Part shown: positions 42,271 to 50,819 of the stretch, piece after piece
Numbering within the stretch: the first letter of the stretch is position 1
How the letters are laid out: every line of letters begins with the position of its first letter
DNA from: Carboxylicivirga agarovorans
GTDB taxonomy: Bacteria > Bacteroidota > Bacteroidia > Bacteroidales > Marinilabiliaceae
NCBI RefSeq assembly: GCF_050589845.1
Contig: NZ_JBNGPA010000011.1
Location: forward strand, 62,001 to 126,000
Length of the DNA stretch: 64,000 bases
Reading direction: 5' to 3'
Program-made: the position numbers and the translations under genes
Notes under the pieces: generated by a model
Databases searched by the model: none
The model's input: the letters and a program-made list of their open reading frames with translations, nothing else
What the model was told of the DNA's origin: nothing

Positions 42271-42338
42271 AAAAGTTTCCGCGAGGATTTCTAATAGCTT
42301 CCGCGAGCATAATTAAAAGTTTCCGTGAGGATTTTAAT
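42271..42338. repeat. three tandem copies of a TTTCCGCGAGGATT unit
   Basis: AAAAGTTTCCGCGAGGATTT (42271-42290), AGCTTCCGCGAGCATAATT (about 42296-42314) and AAAAGTTTCCGTGAGGATTT (42315-42334) are related copies with a 20-25 bp period, in non-coding sequence downstream of rplI. Confidence 0.6.
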
Positions 42339-42520
42339 AAGCAGGCATGTGGGCTTTGTATGTGCCATGAACAACGAAGAACGGATCATATGCAAAAGTG
42401 GGGTCTAATCTGAAAATGTTTAATTTTGTGGTAAATTAGAATTAAACTAAAGAGCTTATTAAGGAAGTTATCAGCTTTTTTCTATAAGCATAATACACCA
42501 GCTTGTATCTAAGATATTTC

Positions 42521-42607
42521 TTAGGCTGAAAGCCTAAAACATCATAACAAGGGGCAACGCACCTTGCAAGATTAATCGATTAACTGTCAGGCTGTAAGTC
42601 TGAAACT
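42521..42607 (+). repeat. REP-like palindromic element, copy 1; part of gene-free 42140-43244
   Basis: The 87-bp element contains AGGCTGAAAGCCT, GGGGCAACGC and CAGGCTGTAAGTCTGAAAC in a fixed order. It matches the reverse complement of 42848-42934 across its length without gaps, at perhaps three quarters of positions. Its palindromic modules are typical of REP elements moved by RAYT (Y1) transposases. No coding frame is supported between 42140 and 43244. Confidence 0.75.
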
Positions 42608-42847
42608 ATCGCTAATAATATTCAGGCTTATATTCCAGGTTATACTCCTTAAAAAACATCTCAAGCTCCTCTTGATAGGATAAATGCTTATGATGTTCTT
42701 ATTGGTTGATTATATATCTATTTATGGTTTCTGGTTTTGAACTAATTTGGATAATAAAAGGGTATCTTTCTTTTATGCCAAATGCCAGATGGACATAAAG
42801 TTGTGATAATGATTGTCCCATAGTTTATGGATAAGCGTATTATAAAT

Positions 42848-42934
42848 GTTCCAGACCTACAGCCTGGATTGTCATTGTATATATGTGCTTGGGGCGTTGC
42901 CCCAAGTTTTGATGTATCAGGCTTTCAGCCTGAC
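42848..42934 (-). repeat. REP-like palindromic element, copy 2, inverted
   Basis: The same element in the opposite orientation: CCAGACCTACAGCCTGG, TTGGGGCGTTGCCCCAA (a perfect palindrome apart from its centre) and TCAGGCTTTCAGCCTGA. Together with copy 1 it encloses about 240 bp. This copy keeps the stems better than copy 1 (GGGGCAACGCCCC against GGGGCAACGCACC). Confidence 0.75.
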
Positions 42935-43189
42935 ATGCAGCTATAATATTATTAAATTTTTCATCAACGGAGAAACTGAAATTTCAGTTAATCACCCTAA
43001 ACCTAAAATAATAAAAACAGAAGCCAATTTAGAGGTGTGTCAGATGTGAAGTTTTTTCTTTACAGACTTTGTAAAATTTATGCCTGGACCCAGAATTTGG
43101 TTCTGATCCCGAAGAACTTCTTCCGGGTGCATTGCCGGTTCTCGACTCATCTTCTTACTTCTTATTGATCCGGCTAAAAAATAAGGCAC

Positions 43190-43222
43190 AAAAAAAGCGA
43201 ATAACAATTTTGTTATCCGCTT
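43190..43222 (-). terminator. terminator of the RidA gene
   Basis: AAGCGAATAACA (43195-43206) pairs with TGTTATCCGCTT (43211-43222) with one mismatch; the preceding A-run gives the minus-strand U-tract. Confidence 0.75.
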
Positions 43223-43244
43223 ATTGTATGATTTAAAATACTGC

Positions 43245-43622
43245 TTATTTTACTGCAATAGTTTCAATCTCAACCATTACGCTCAATGGTAGCTCTTTGA
43301 CAGCGAAAGCTGCGCGAGCAGGAGGGTTCTCCTTGTAGTAAGAACCATATACTTCATTCATAGCTGCAAAGTTGCTCATATCGCTAAGCAGGCAAGTTGA
43401 TTTTACAACATCGGCAAAAGAATAGCCAGCTTCCTCAAGAATAGCAGCAATGTTTTTCATTACCTGCTCTGTTTGTTCTTTGATGCCACCTTTTACAACT
43501 TTACCGGTTGCCGGATCTACAGGAACCTGGCCAGATATGTATAAAGTACCGTTGGCTTCAATAGCCTGGCTGTATGGGCCAATTGCTCCGGGAGCATTTG
43601 TTGTTGAAATTACATTTTTCAT
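43245..43622 (-). CDS. ridA: RidA family reactive-intermediate deaminase
   Basis: RidA hydrolyses reactive enamine/imine intermediates from pyridoxal-phosphate enzymes. The 125-aa protein is full length with the family blocks APGAIGPYSQAIEANGTLYISGQ, the catalytic arginine in PPARAAFAVKELP, and VEIETIAV at the end. It lies 35 bp downstream of lptD on the same strand. Confidence 0.93.
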   Translation of the reverse strand: MKNVISTTNAPGAIGPYSQAIEANGTLYISGQVPVDPATGKVVKGGIKEQTEQVMKNIAAILEEAGYSFADVVKSTCLLSDMSNFAAMNEVYGSYYKENPPARAAFAVKELPLSVMVEIETIAVK

Positions 43623-43657
43623 TTTTATTAGTTTATTTAAGGATTAATCATGTCTTA

Positions 43658-46393
43658 TTAATAGAAACTATCGTTATCACGCGGGTGATTGCGTTTTTCG
43701 TATTTAAGGTCCTGCAGCATGCTTGAATTCACCCTGATGGTGAAGAAGTATGATTTATACCGGCCAACCGGAACGAGGTTGAAATTCATGCTCCAACAGT
43801 GCAGATCGCGACTGATACCAATGTTGGTGTGAGCTATCTCTTTTAGGTCAAAACTATAACCCGATGCGAAGTTGATCCTCCACTTGGGTGTTAATGACAG
43901 GTTTCCGTTCAGGTTAATATCGGAAGTGATCTTGTAATCGTAGGCCATCTTTTTAGGATCAAACTTCTGCCTGTCTTCGGTCAGTCGAAACGAATAATTA
44001 ATGGATATGTTCCATGGTATTTCAAATTTGGCATAACCGTCATCTCCCTCAACAAAACTCGCATTGGCTCCCTGGAAGGCGGCACGCGGATCAAACTCCT
44101 GGTCGTTTAAGGGATCGGGTGGCAAGTCGTTGGGGTCGTCCTGGGTTGCATTCGGATCAGTGGTGCCGTCTTGCCTGTCCTTCTTCTTAAAGGTGTCTGA
44201 ACCAAAGTTAAGACCAAAGCTCAGATTGGCACTTGTCATACGAAACAGCTTCTTTTGCTGCGAAAATACTGACTCATTAACACGGATCACCTGTCCGTTG
44301 AGCGTATCAAGAGCATAAGGATCAAATTGAGCCCCAAAGTTGACATTCGTACCAAACAGTTTTGTTCGACCGGTCATGTTAACTGGTTGCCATTTCAGTG
44401 AATCGGCCAGGAAGTTGTAGCTGGTACTAAAGTTTAAGCTTTCCAGTATTTTTAACTTCTTAAAACCGGTTGTATCCTTGTCGCTTTTTACTTTCATTTC
44501 AAGTGTATTACCTAAGCTAACACTCATTGAACCTGATTTGCCCCGTCCCGGCGTTCCATATAAAGAGCCTTCATAGTACGAGTAGTCGTGTCGAACAATT
44601 TCGTCGCGTTCTTCATCGTAGTATTCAAACCAATCGTAATAGCCGTAGCGTGAATCGCCAAAGTCAGGACGGTAAGACATGGAAACAGATGGTGTGGCCA
44701 CGTGTCGGATGGCATCAACCTTATCACCAAATAGTTTTCTCCATGGTTTGAAGAACGTGTATATCTTGGTCGAAGTTCCGGCACTTAAGCTATAGTCATA
44801 CACACGATTAAAACCATTAATGGTATCGGTATTAACAATGCTTTGAGATTCTTCGTCGTAACCTTGTTCTATTTTCTTCAAATACCAGCGTTCGGTATAG
44901 TTGAATGATGGCGTTACGGTAAAATGCTTCAGAAATTTAAGGTTCATGGCAACAGGGATGCTGTGTCTGACCCCGTTTTGCCATTGATTGGCCAGACTTT
45001 CGCCATCTAAGCCAAGTTCAGATTCTTTCGCGTGAACGTAGTTTTTCAGGTTACCGGTGTAAGAAAGGCTGATCTTCTCCAGCATATTTTCCTTGGTGCC
45101 GACCTTATCTTTCTTTTTAAAAGGATAGAATCGGTTAACTGTGAATGTTAAATCAGGAATGGTCAAGTCAATAGTTGTATCCCTGCTGTTTTGCGAGTGT
45201 AGCAAGTTGGCAGAAAAGTTATAGGGTTTACCCGCCCATCTTTTGCTGTATGAAATACTAGATCGCTTGGTGTTGGTTGATATATTATTATTGGCCGGGT
45301 TATAAAGGTTGTTGATGTTATTCTGGTCAAATGAACTGGTTGAGAAATTTACACTTGCCGAGAACGTTTGATAGGGATTGGCTTTGGCGTCCTGTCGGTG
45401 CGTCCAGTTAATGGCCATGTCCTTTGTTTTGCTGTAATCAGGCAGGTCTTTCTCACTAAAAATATTGGTTATATACTGGAAATTAAAACGTCCGCCGTAT
45501 TTATACCGGACTTTATAGTTGGTGCCAGTTCTGATTGCCCAGGAGCCATTGGTAAAAATATCACCTTTAACCATAAAGTCGAAATAATCACTGGCAGCCC
45601 AGTAATATCCTCCATCGGTCAAACCAAATCCCCTCACTTGCTCATCGCGGTATGATGGAAACAGGAAACCGGAGCTATAGGAGCTGGTTGTTGGTATGAT
45701 TGCAAATGGAACCAGTATGGGAAGCTTGACGTCTTCAACAACCAGGTAGGCGGGCCCTGTAACTGTTTTCTTACCCGGAATAACCTTAGCCTTGGTTAAA
45801 TTGAGGTAAAAGTGAGGATGGTCATGATGATCACAGGTTGTGTACTTGGCATCCTTCATGCAATAGGAGTTGTCTTCTATTTTTTTTGCTTTGTTACCAA
45901 CAACAAACCCTTCGCCCTGTTCGGTTACAATATGCTCAATAATGGCTTTTTCTGTTTTGAAATTATATTTCATGCGGCGCATCGTATACTCGCCACTGGG
46001 ATCGGTAAATACTGGTAATCCTATCTCATTGCCCAATGAGTCAACGGTTCCGTATGCCAGTGCAGTACTGCTGTCCATATCCAGTACAATGGTATGTGCT
46101 TTTAGTAAAACATCCTGGTAACTGACCTGGGCATCGCCATACATATATGTTTTTTGATTCTCATTATCCAGTCGTATAGAATCCTTAGCGCTGTATTGAA
46201 CTTCTGCATCAATTATAAATGAACCGGATTCTTTTTTAGTTGTATCAGCAGCTTCTGGTTGCTGTTGATCAACCCGCTGTAGGTTATTCTCTTGTGCATT
46301 TACAAAAGCGTATAAGTGGGAGAGACTCATTAATGCAACTGTTAATGCGATAGTTTTGAGCGTCTTGTATGCCTTAAGTCTAATTAGTGTCAA
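43658..46393 (-). CDS. lptD: LPS-assembly protein LptD-like outer membrane protein
   Basis: LptD forms the outer-membrane pore that inserts lipopolysaccharide. The 911-aa protein has a signal peptide (about 1-33), an OstA-like beta-jellyroll (about 55-210; IRLDNENQKTYMYGDAQVSY, LKAHTIVLDMDSSTALAYG) and a large beta-barrel with LPILVPFAIIPTTSSYSSGFLFPSYRDE at the start and alternating aromatic strands to the end. CysCys pairs seen in proteobacterial LptD are not obvious. It is divergent from the amidase-MCE pair. Confidence 0.88.
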   Translation of the reverse strand: MTLIRLKAYKTLKTIALTVALMSLSHLYAFVNAQENNLQRVDQQQPEAADTTKKESGSFIIDAEVQYSAKDSIRLDNENQKTYMYGDAQVSYQDVLLKAHTIVLDMDSSTALAYGTVDSLGNEIGLPVFTDPSGEYTMRRMKYNFKTEKAIIEHIVTEQGEGFVVGNKAKKIEDNSYCMKDAKYTTCDHHDHPHFYLNLTKAKVIPGKKTVTGPAYLVVEDVKLPILVPFAIIPTTSSYSSGFLFPSYRDEQVRGFGLTDGGYYWAASDYFDFMVKGDIFTNGSWAIRTGTNYKVRYKYGGRFNFQYITNIFSEKDLPDYSKTKDMAINWTHRQDAKANPYQTFSASVNFSTSSFDQNNINNLYNPANNNISTNTKRSSISYSKRWAGKPYNFSANLLHSQNSRDTTIDLTIPDLTFTVNRFYPFKKKDKVGTKENMLEKISLSYTGNLKNYVHAKESELGLDGESLANQWQNGVRHSIPVAMNLKFLKHFTVTPSFNYTERWYLKKIEQGYDEESQSIVNTDTINGFNRVYDYSLSAGTSTKIYTFFKPWRKLFGDKVDAIRHVATPSVSMSYRPDFGDSRYGYYDWFEYYDEERDEIVRHDYSYYEGSLYGTPGRGKSGSMSVSLGNTLEMKVKSDKDTTGFKKLKILESLNFSTSYNFLADSLKWQPVNMTGRTKLFGTNVNFGAQFDPYALDTLNGQVIRVNESVFSQQKKLFRMTSANLSFGLNFGSDTFKKKDRQDGTTDPNATQDDPNDLPPDPLNDQEFDPRAAFQGANASFVEGDDGYAKFEIPWNISINYSFRLTEDRQKFDPKKMAYDYKITSDINLNGNLSLTPKWRINFASGYSFDLKEIAHTNIGISRDLHCWSMNFNLVPVGRYKSYFFTIRVNSSMLQDLKYEKRNHPRDNDSFY

Positions 46394-46417
46394 AGTGGTA
46401 TTTTTTTCAAGCGTTCA

Positions 46418-46511
46418 CAAAAATAGTCAAAAATTGCGCACATGCAGGCTCTCTCTGTAAAATATGCCTTAAGCATTGCTTTTTTAAGTGTGTATAATTT
46501 TCCTATTTTTG
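46418..46511. promoter_or_regulatory. divergent promoter region of lptD and the amidase gene
   Basis: On the plus strand TATTTTTG (46504-46511) fits a -7 box about 20 bp before the amidase ATG, with a T-rich -33 region. On the minus strand TATTTTTG (46425-46418) could serve lptD. Both lack a perfect -33 TTTG. Confidence 0.45.
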
Positions 46512-46531
46512 AACAGTAATAATGTAAAAGT

Positions 46532-47641
46532 ATGACAATTTATTTACTAAATACACGCCTGAAATTTTTTGTCTGTATAAGTGTTTTAGCTCTTTTTAAC
46601 ACTTTCGTTAGTGAGGGACAGGAGGCTATGCAGTTCAGGACTGTTGTGATTGATGCCGGACATGGAGGGAAAGATCCTGGAGCTGTTGGTAAAACGTCAA
46701 GGGAAAAAGACATTGTTTTAAATGTTGCTTTAAAACTTGGCTCATATATAAATGAATATTTACCCGATGTGAAGGTGGTGTATACCCGCGACAAAGATGT
46801 ATTCGTACCATTAAATAAGCGTGCTGAAATTGCCAATAAAAGCAAAGCGGATTTATTTATATCAATACATGCCAATGCCATTTCAACGCCAAAGATATAT
46901 GGTGCTGAAACATTTGTTCTTGGACTTCACAGGACTAAAGAAAACCTGGAGGTTGCCAAAATGGAAAATGCGGTAATTGTGTTGGAGGAAGATTATACCA
47001 CAACCTATGAAGGCTTTGATCCTAATTCGGCAGAGTCATATATTATATTTGAGTTGATGCAGAATATACACATTGATCAAAGTATTCAAATGGCGTCTTT
47101 GGTTCAAAATCAATTTAAAGAAAGAGTAGGACGTCGTGACCGGGGTGTTAAACAAGCCGGTTTTTTGGTTTTAAGAAAGGCTACCATGCCCAGTGTTCTG
47201 GTAGAGCTTGGTTTCTTAACCAATAGTACCGAGGAGAAATTTATTGCTTCAGAAAAAGGACAAACCTACATGGCTTCAGCTATATTTAGGGCAGTTAGGG
47301 CCTATAAAGAGGAGTTTGACGCTAAAAGTACAATGGAAGACATTGCACGAAGGGCTGATGAAAAAGAAGCGCAGCAGGTTAATTACAGAATACAGGTGGC
47401 TTCATCTAAAAAGAAGATCAAAGAAGGTACACATATCTATAAAAAGTTTGATGATGTGTGGGAATTTAAAGATGGTGAACGCTACAAATATACTACCCGG
47501 TGCAGTTCTGATTATTCTGCGATCTTAAAGTCCCTTGAAGAAGTAAGAGATCAGGTTTCTGATGCTTTTATTATTGCCTTTAAGGGTGATACAAAGATCG
47601 GTTTAACAGAAGCTCGCGCCTACCAGAAGGAACAAAACTAA
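46532..47641 (+). CDS. N-acetylmuramoyl-L-alanine amidase with C-terminal SPOR-like region
   Basis: This enzyme cleaves the amide bond between MurNAc and the stem peptide. After a signal peptide (about 10-30), the Amidase_3 domain (about 36-255) carries the zinc ligands: VVIDAGHGGKDPG (H44), SREKD (E58), FISIHANA (H113) and the catalytic Glu in LVELGFLTN. The C-terminal 80 residues (VNYRIQVASSKKKI...) look like a SPOR domain that binds denuded glycan. Start chosen at the first ATG, 20 bp after a likely -7 box. Confidence 0.92.
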   Translation: MTIYLLNTRLKFFVCISVLALFNTFVSEGQEAMQFRTVVIDAGHGGKDPGAVGKTSREKDIVLNVALKLGSYINEYLPDVKVVYTRDKDVFVPLNKRAEIANKSKADLFISIHANAISTPKIYGAETFVLGLHRTKENLEVAKMENAVIVLEEDYTTTYEGFDPNSAESYIIFELMQNIHIDQSIQMASLVQNQFKERVGRRDRGVKQAGFLVLRKATMPSVLVELGFLTNSTEEKFIASEKGQTYMASAIFRAVRAYKEEFDAKSTMEDIARRADEKEAQQVNYRIQVASSKKKIKEGTHIYKKFDDVWEFKDGERYKYTTRCSSDYSAILKSLEEVRDQVSDAFIIAFKGDTKIGLTEARAYQKEQN

Positions 47642-47721
47642 GAAACCGTCATTTTACTTGCATTTTTGGTATATTGCTGTGGTAAGGCAATCCATTACAA
47701 ATGAAACCAAATAACTCAATA

Positions 47722-48960
47722 ATGAAGAAAGAAGTTAAGATAGGAGTAACAGTATTTATTGCTTTTCTGATCGTTGTATGGGGATTTAACTTTCTCAAGG
47801 GGCGTAATATTATAGAAGTTGGCAAGTCTTATTACGGCGTTTATGATCGCATTGACGGACTTACCAAGGCCAGCCCTGTTTTTTTCAGAGGGTTTAAAAT
47901 TGGTTCGGTTCGTGATATTGAATTTCATCCCTATCAGCCCAATCGATTTTTAGTAACATTTTCTTTATTTGAGGAGATTCCAATTCCTGCTGATTCAAAA
48001 GCGCAGATCTATAGCCTGGATTTAATGGGTTCTAAAGGTGTGCAGTTCATCGGTGGCTCAAGTCGGGATATGTTGGCTGTAGGAGATACTATGAATACAT
48101 CGGTAATGGGCGATCTGGCCGATAAAATGAGCATGGAAGTATTGCCTTTAAAAGACAAAACAGAGCGTTTGATTGTTAAGCTGGATACTGTATTGACAAA
48201 TATTGGTGAGATGTTTGGTCAGGAAAAGGGACGTTTTAGCTCCAGTATGTATAACCTGGAGCGCTCTATGCGCAACTTTGAGTCAATAAGTCGCAACCTG
48301 GCTAAGAAGATGGAAGATGATGGTGATGTTACTGTCATGCTGCAGCGAACGGATTCCCTCATAGCCATGCTATCTGCCCAGCGTCCTCATATTGATTCTA
48401 CTTTCTCTAATCTTGAGAAGTTTACAAGTCAGTTGGAAGCTGCCAATATTGACAAAACGGTAGGGCAGTTAAGTGCCACCCTGCAAAGTGTGAACCTGTT
48501 AATCGACAGTATTAATGCCGGAAAAGGTTCCCTGGGTAAGCTTATGCATGATGAAGAGTTGTATGCTTCCTTATCAGAGGCCAGTAACAACCTTAATCGC
48601 CTGTTGATTGATGTGCGGCATAATCCAAACCGGTACGTGTCTTTTTCTGCCATAAATATGGGAAAAAAGGTCGTTGTGAGTGATCAGGCATATGGGGTTG
48701 GAGGAATTGTTTTTGAAGTGGTCATTAAAGAGTCCAAACAGCCTCTTGGATTGGGTAATGAAATACCAAATAGTGGAATTAAAATCTACGAAGATTATCG
48801 CAAATCGAAGTATATTTATACTTGTGGACAGACAACTGATTTTGACGAAGCTCAAAAAATATTAGATGAAGTGAAGCAATTCTATGACGAATCTAAAATT
48901 GTCGCGTTGGAAGATGGCGTGCCGATCAGCCTGAAAAAAGCCCTGAAAAAGAGGCGATAA
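47722..48960 (+). CDS. MCE/MlaD-family lipid transport protein
   Basis: The ATG at 47722 (MKKEVKIGVTVFIAF) is typical of Bacteroidota MCE proteins; the frame also has an ATG at 47701. One membrane segment is followed by a single MCE domain (about 35-115; GLTKASPVFFRGFKIGSVRDIEF), a long helical region, and a C-terminal tail with SPOR-like strands. MCE proteins form hexameric rings that carry phospholipids between membranes, usually with an ABC transporter not seen here. It lies 80 bp after the amidase, an arrangement common in this phylum. Confidence 0.88.
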   Translation: MKKEVKIGVTVFIAFLIVVWGFNFLKGRNIIEVGKSYYGVYDRIDGLTKASPVFFRGFKIGSVRDIEFHPYQPNRFLVTFSLFEEIPIPADSKAQIYSLDLMGSKGVQFIGGSSRDMLAVGDTMNTSVMGDLADKMSMEVLPLKDKTERLIVKLDTVLTNIGEMFGQEKGRFSSSMYNLERSMRNFESISRNLAKKMEDDGDVTVMLQRTDSLIAMLSAQRPHIDSTFSNLEKFTSQLEAANIDKTVGQLSATLQSVNLLIDSINAGKGSLGKLMHDEELYASLSEASNNLNRLLIDVRHNPNRYVSFSAINMGKKVVVSDQAYGVGGIVFEVVIKESKQPLGLGNEIPNSGIKIYEDYRKSKYIYTCGQTTDFDEAQKILDEVKQFYDESKIVALEDGVPISLKKALKKRR

Positions 48961-49272
48961 TAAATGTTCATACTGTTAAGTAGTAGGGGCTTGAATTTTT
49001 TTTCAAAAAAAATCAAGGCATCTTCAATAAACACACAAAAGGTTTAAAAACAGGGCATTTGGTATGTTAACTAAAAGTTTCCTGAAGAATATAAGTGTCA
49101 ATAAATCAACGGCTTGCTGTATTTAGTTTTAATTGCTTGATTTCTAGGCACCAAATCTTCCATTTTAAAATGTCAAGCTTTAGTATGTTTTTTTTTCATT
49201 TATTTTTTCACAATTTTTGTTTTCGCATTTGAGATAGTTAGCAAACATAATTCTATAAAGGAAACAGAAAGA

Positions 49273-50700
49273 ATGGAAGTCGATTACAAAAGAATTTGGG
49301 GTAATTGCCTGAATGTGATTAAGGATAATATACCTCAGATTAGTTACCAAACCTGGTTTGAACCTATTGTACCTGTCAAAATCGATAAAGACGTTTTAAC
49401 GATACAGGTGCCTAGTCTTTTCTTTTATGAGTACCTGGAAGAGCAGTATATTGACTTATTAAGCAAGACGCTCAGAAAGGAACTTGGTAGTAATGCCAAG
49501 TTAGAATATAATGTGGTAATGGATAATGCACATGTGGCTAATCAACGTCCATATACCTTAAATTTTCCGACAAGTAACAAAACAGACCTTCGTAATCGAC
49601 CTGTGAGTGTTAATAATCAGGAAAAGCCCGATATTCGTAATCCTTTTGTAATACCAGGAATTAAGCGATTAAGCGTAGATCCGCAGCTTAATGGTGATTA
49701 TAACTTCGAGAATTTTGTTGAAGGTGAATGTAACAGGTTGGCGCGTAGTGCCAGTTTAGCGGTAGCTAAAAATCCTGGTAAAACAGCATTTAACCCCTTG
49801 TTCTTGTATGGGAACTCAGGTTTAGGTAAAACTCACCTGGCGCAGTCAATTGGAATTGATGTTAAGCGTAATATGCCTGAGAAAACCGTTTTATATGTTA
49901 ATGCTAACAAGTTTCAAACCCAGTTTACCGACTCGGTAAGAAATAACTCTCAAAATGACTTCCTCAATTTTTATCAGATGATTGATGTTTTGATCATTGA
50001 TGATGTGCAGGAGTTTGCAGGCAAGACAAAAACACAAAATACCTTCTTCCACATTTTTAATCATTTGCACCAATCAGGTAAACAATTGATTTTAACATGT
50101 GATAAGGCTCCGGTTGAACTTCAGGGAATGGAAGACCGATTGTTGTCACGTTTTAAATGGGGTTTGTCTGCTGACTTGCAGATTCCTGATTTTGAGACAA
50201 GAGTTTCTATTCTTAACAAGAAGATATATAAAGATGGATTATCGGTTCCGGAGGAGGTGATCTATTATATTGCCAGTAATGTGGTAAATAATGTTCGTGA
50301 ACTGGAGGGAGCATTGATCTCTTTATTAGCACAGGCGACGCTGAACAAGAAAGAGATAACCTTCGAAACAGCTAAGCAGATCATTGATAAGCTGGTTAAA
50401 AAGACGACTAAAGAGATTTCTATTGATTCTATTTCCCAGACAGTATGTGATTACTTTGGTCTGGATCTGGATATTTTACAATCCAAAACGCGCAAGCGCG
50501 AAATAGTGCAGGCCCGTCAGATTGCCATGTTCTTTAGTAAGGGCTTAACTAACTCATCACTGTCAACTATCGGTGCAAAAATCGGTAAGAAAGATCATGC
50601 CACTGTGCTGCATGCCTGTAAGGCCATTAATAATCTGATTGAAACTGATAAGGATTTCAAAGGACAGATCAAAGAAATTGAGGCGCAATTGAAATCATAA
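49273..50700 (+). CDS. dnaA: chromosomal replication initiator DnaA
   Basis: DnaA opens the replication origin. The 475-aa protein has the N-terminal domain (1-85), the AAA+ core with Walker A GNSGLGKT (180-187), Walker B VLIIDDVQEF and sensor RLLSRFKWGL, and the C-terminal DNA-binding domain with the signature KIGKKDHATVLHACKAI near 435-452. The 312 bp upstream are AT-rich but contain no TTATCCACA-type box, so this window gives no evidence for oriC here. It is followed by a terminator. Confidence 0.97.
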   Translation: MEVDYKRIWGNCLNVIKDNIPQISYQTWFEPIVPVKIDKDVLTIQVPSLFFYEYLEEQYIDLLSKTLRKELGSNAKLEYNVVMDNAHVANQRPYTLNFPTSNKTDLRNRPVSVNNQEKPDIRNPFVIPGIKRLSVDPQLNGDYNFENFVEGECNRLARSASLAVAKNPGKTAFNPLFLYGNSGLGKTHLAQSIGIDVKRNMPEKTVLYVNANKFQTQFTDSVRNNSQNDFLNFYQMIDVLIIDDVQEFAGKTKTQNTFFHIFNHLHQSGKQLILTCDKAPVELQGMEDRLLSRFKWGLSADLQIPDFETRVSILNKKIYKDGLSVPEEVIYYIASNVVNNVRELEGALISLLAQATLNKKEITFETAKQIIDKLVKKTTKEISIDSISQTVCDYFGLDLDILQSKTRKREIVQARQIAMFFSKGLTNSSLSTIGAKIGKKDHATVLHACKAINNLIETDKDFKGQIKEIEAQLKS

Positions 50701-50725
50701 CTCGAATTAATAAGTTGCAAAACAT

Positions 50726-50758
50726 AAAGACATCTCATTTAGGGATGTCTTTTTTTTA
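50726..50758 (+). terminator. terminator after dnaA
   Basis: AAGACATC (50727-50734) pairs with GATGTCTT (50744-50751), followed by seven or more T. Confidence 0.85.
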
Positions 50759-50819
50759 TACTTTTGGCTTTCGAGCTTAATTGAAAGCTATAATGAAATC
50801 CAATCAAAATCTAGTAACA

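Noticed and set aside
42846..43049. 67-aa frame across the REP-like element
   Set aside because: It runs through palindromic repeat sequence and ends in random composition.
48961..49272. Replication origin next to dnaA
   Set aside because: AT-rich, but I found no TTATCCACA-type boxes on either strand.
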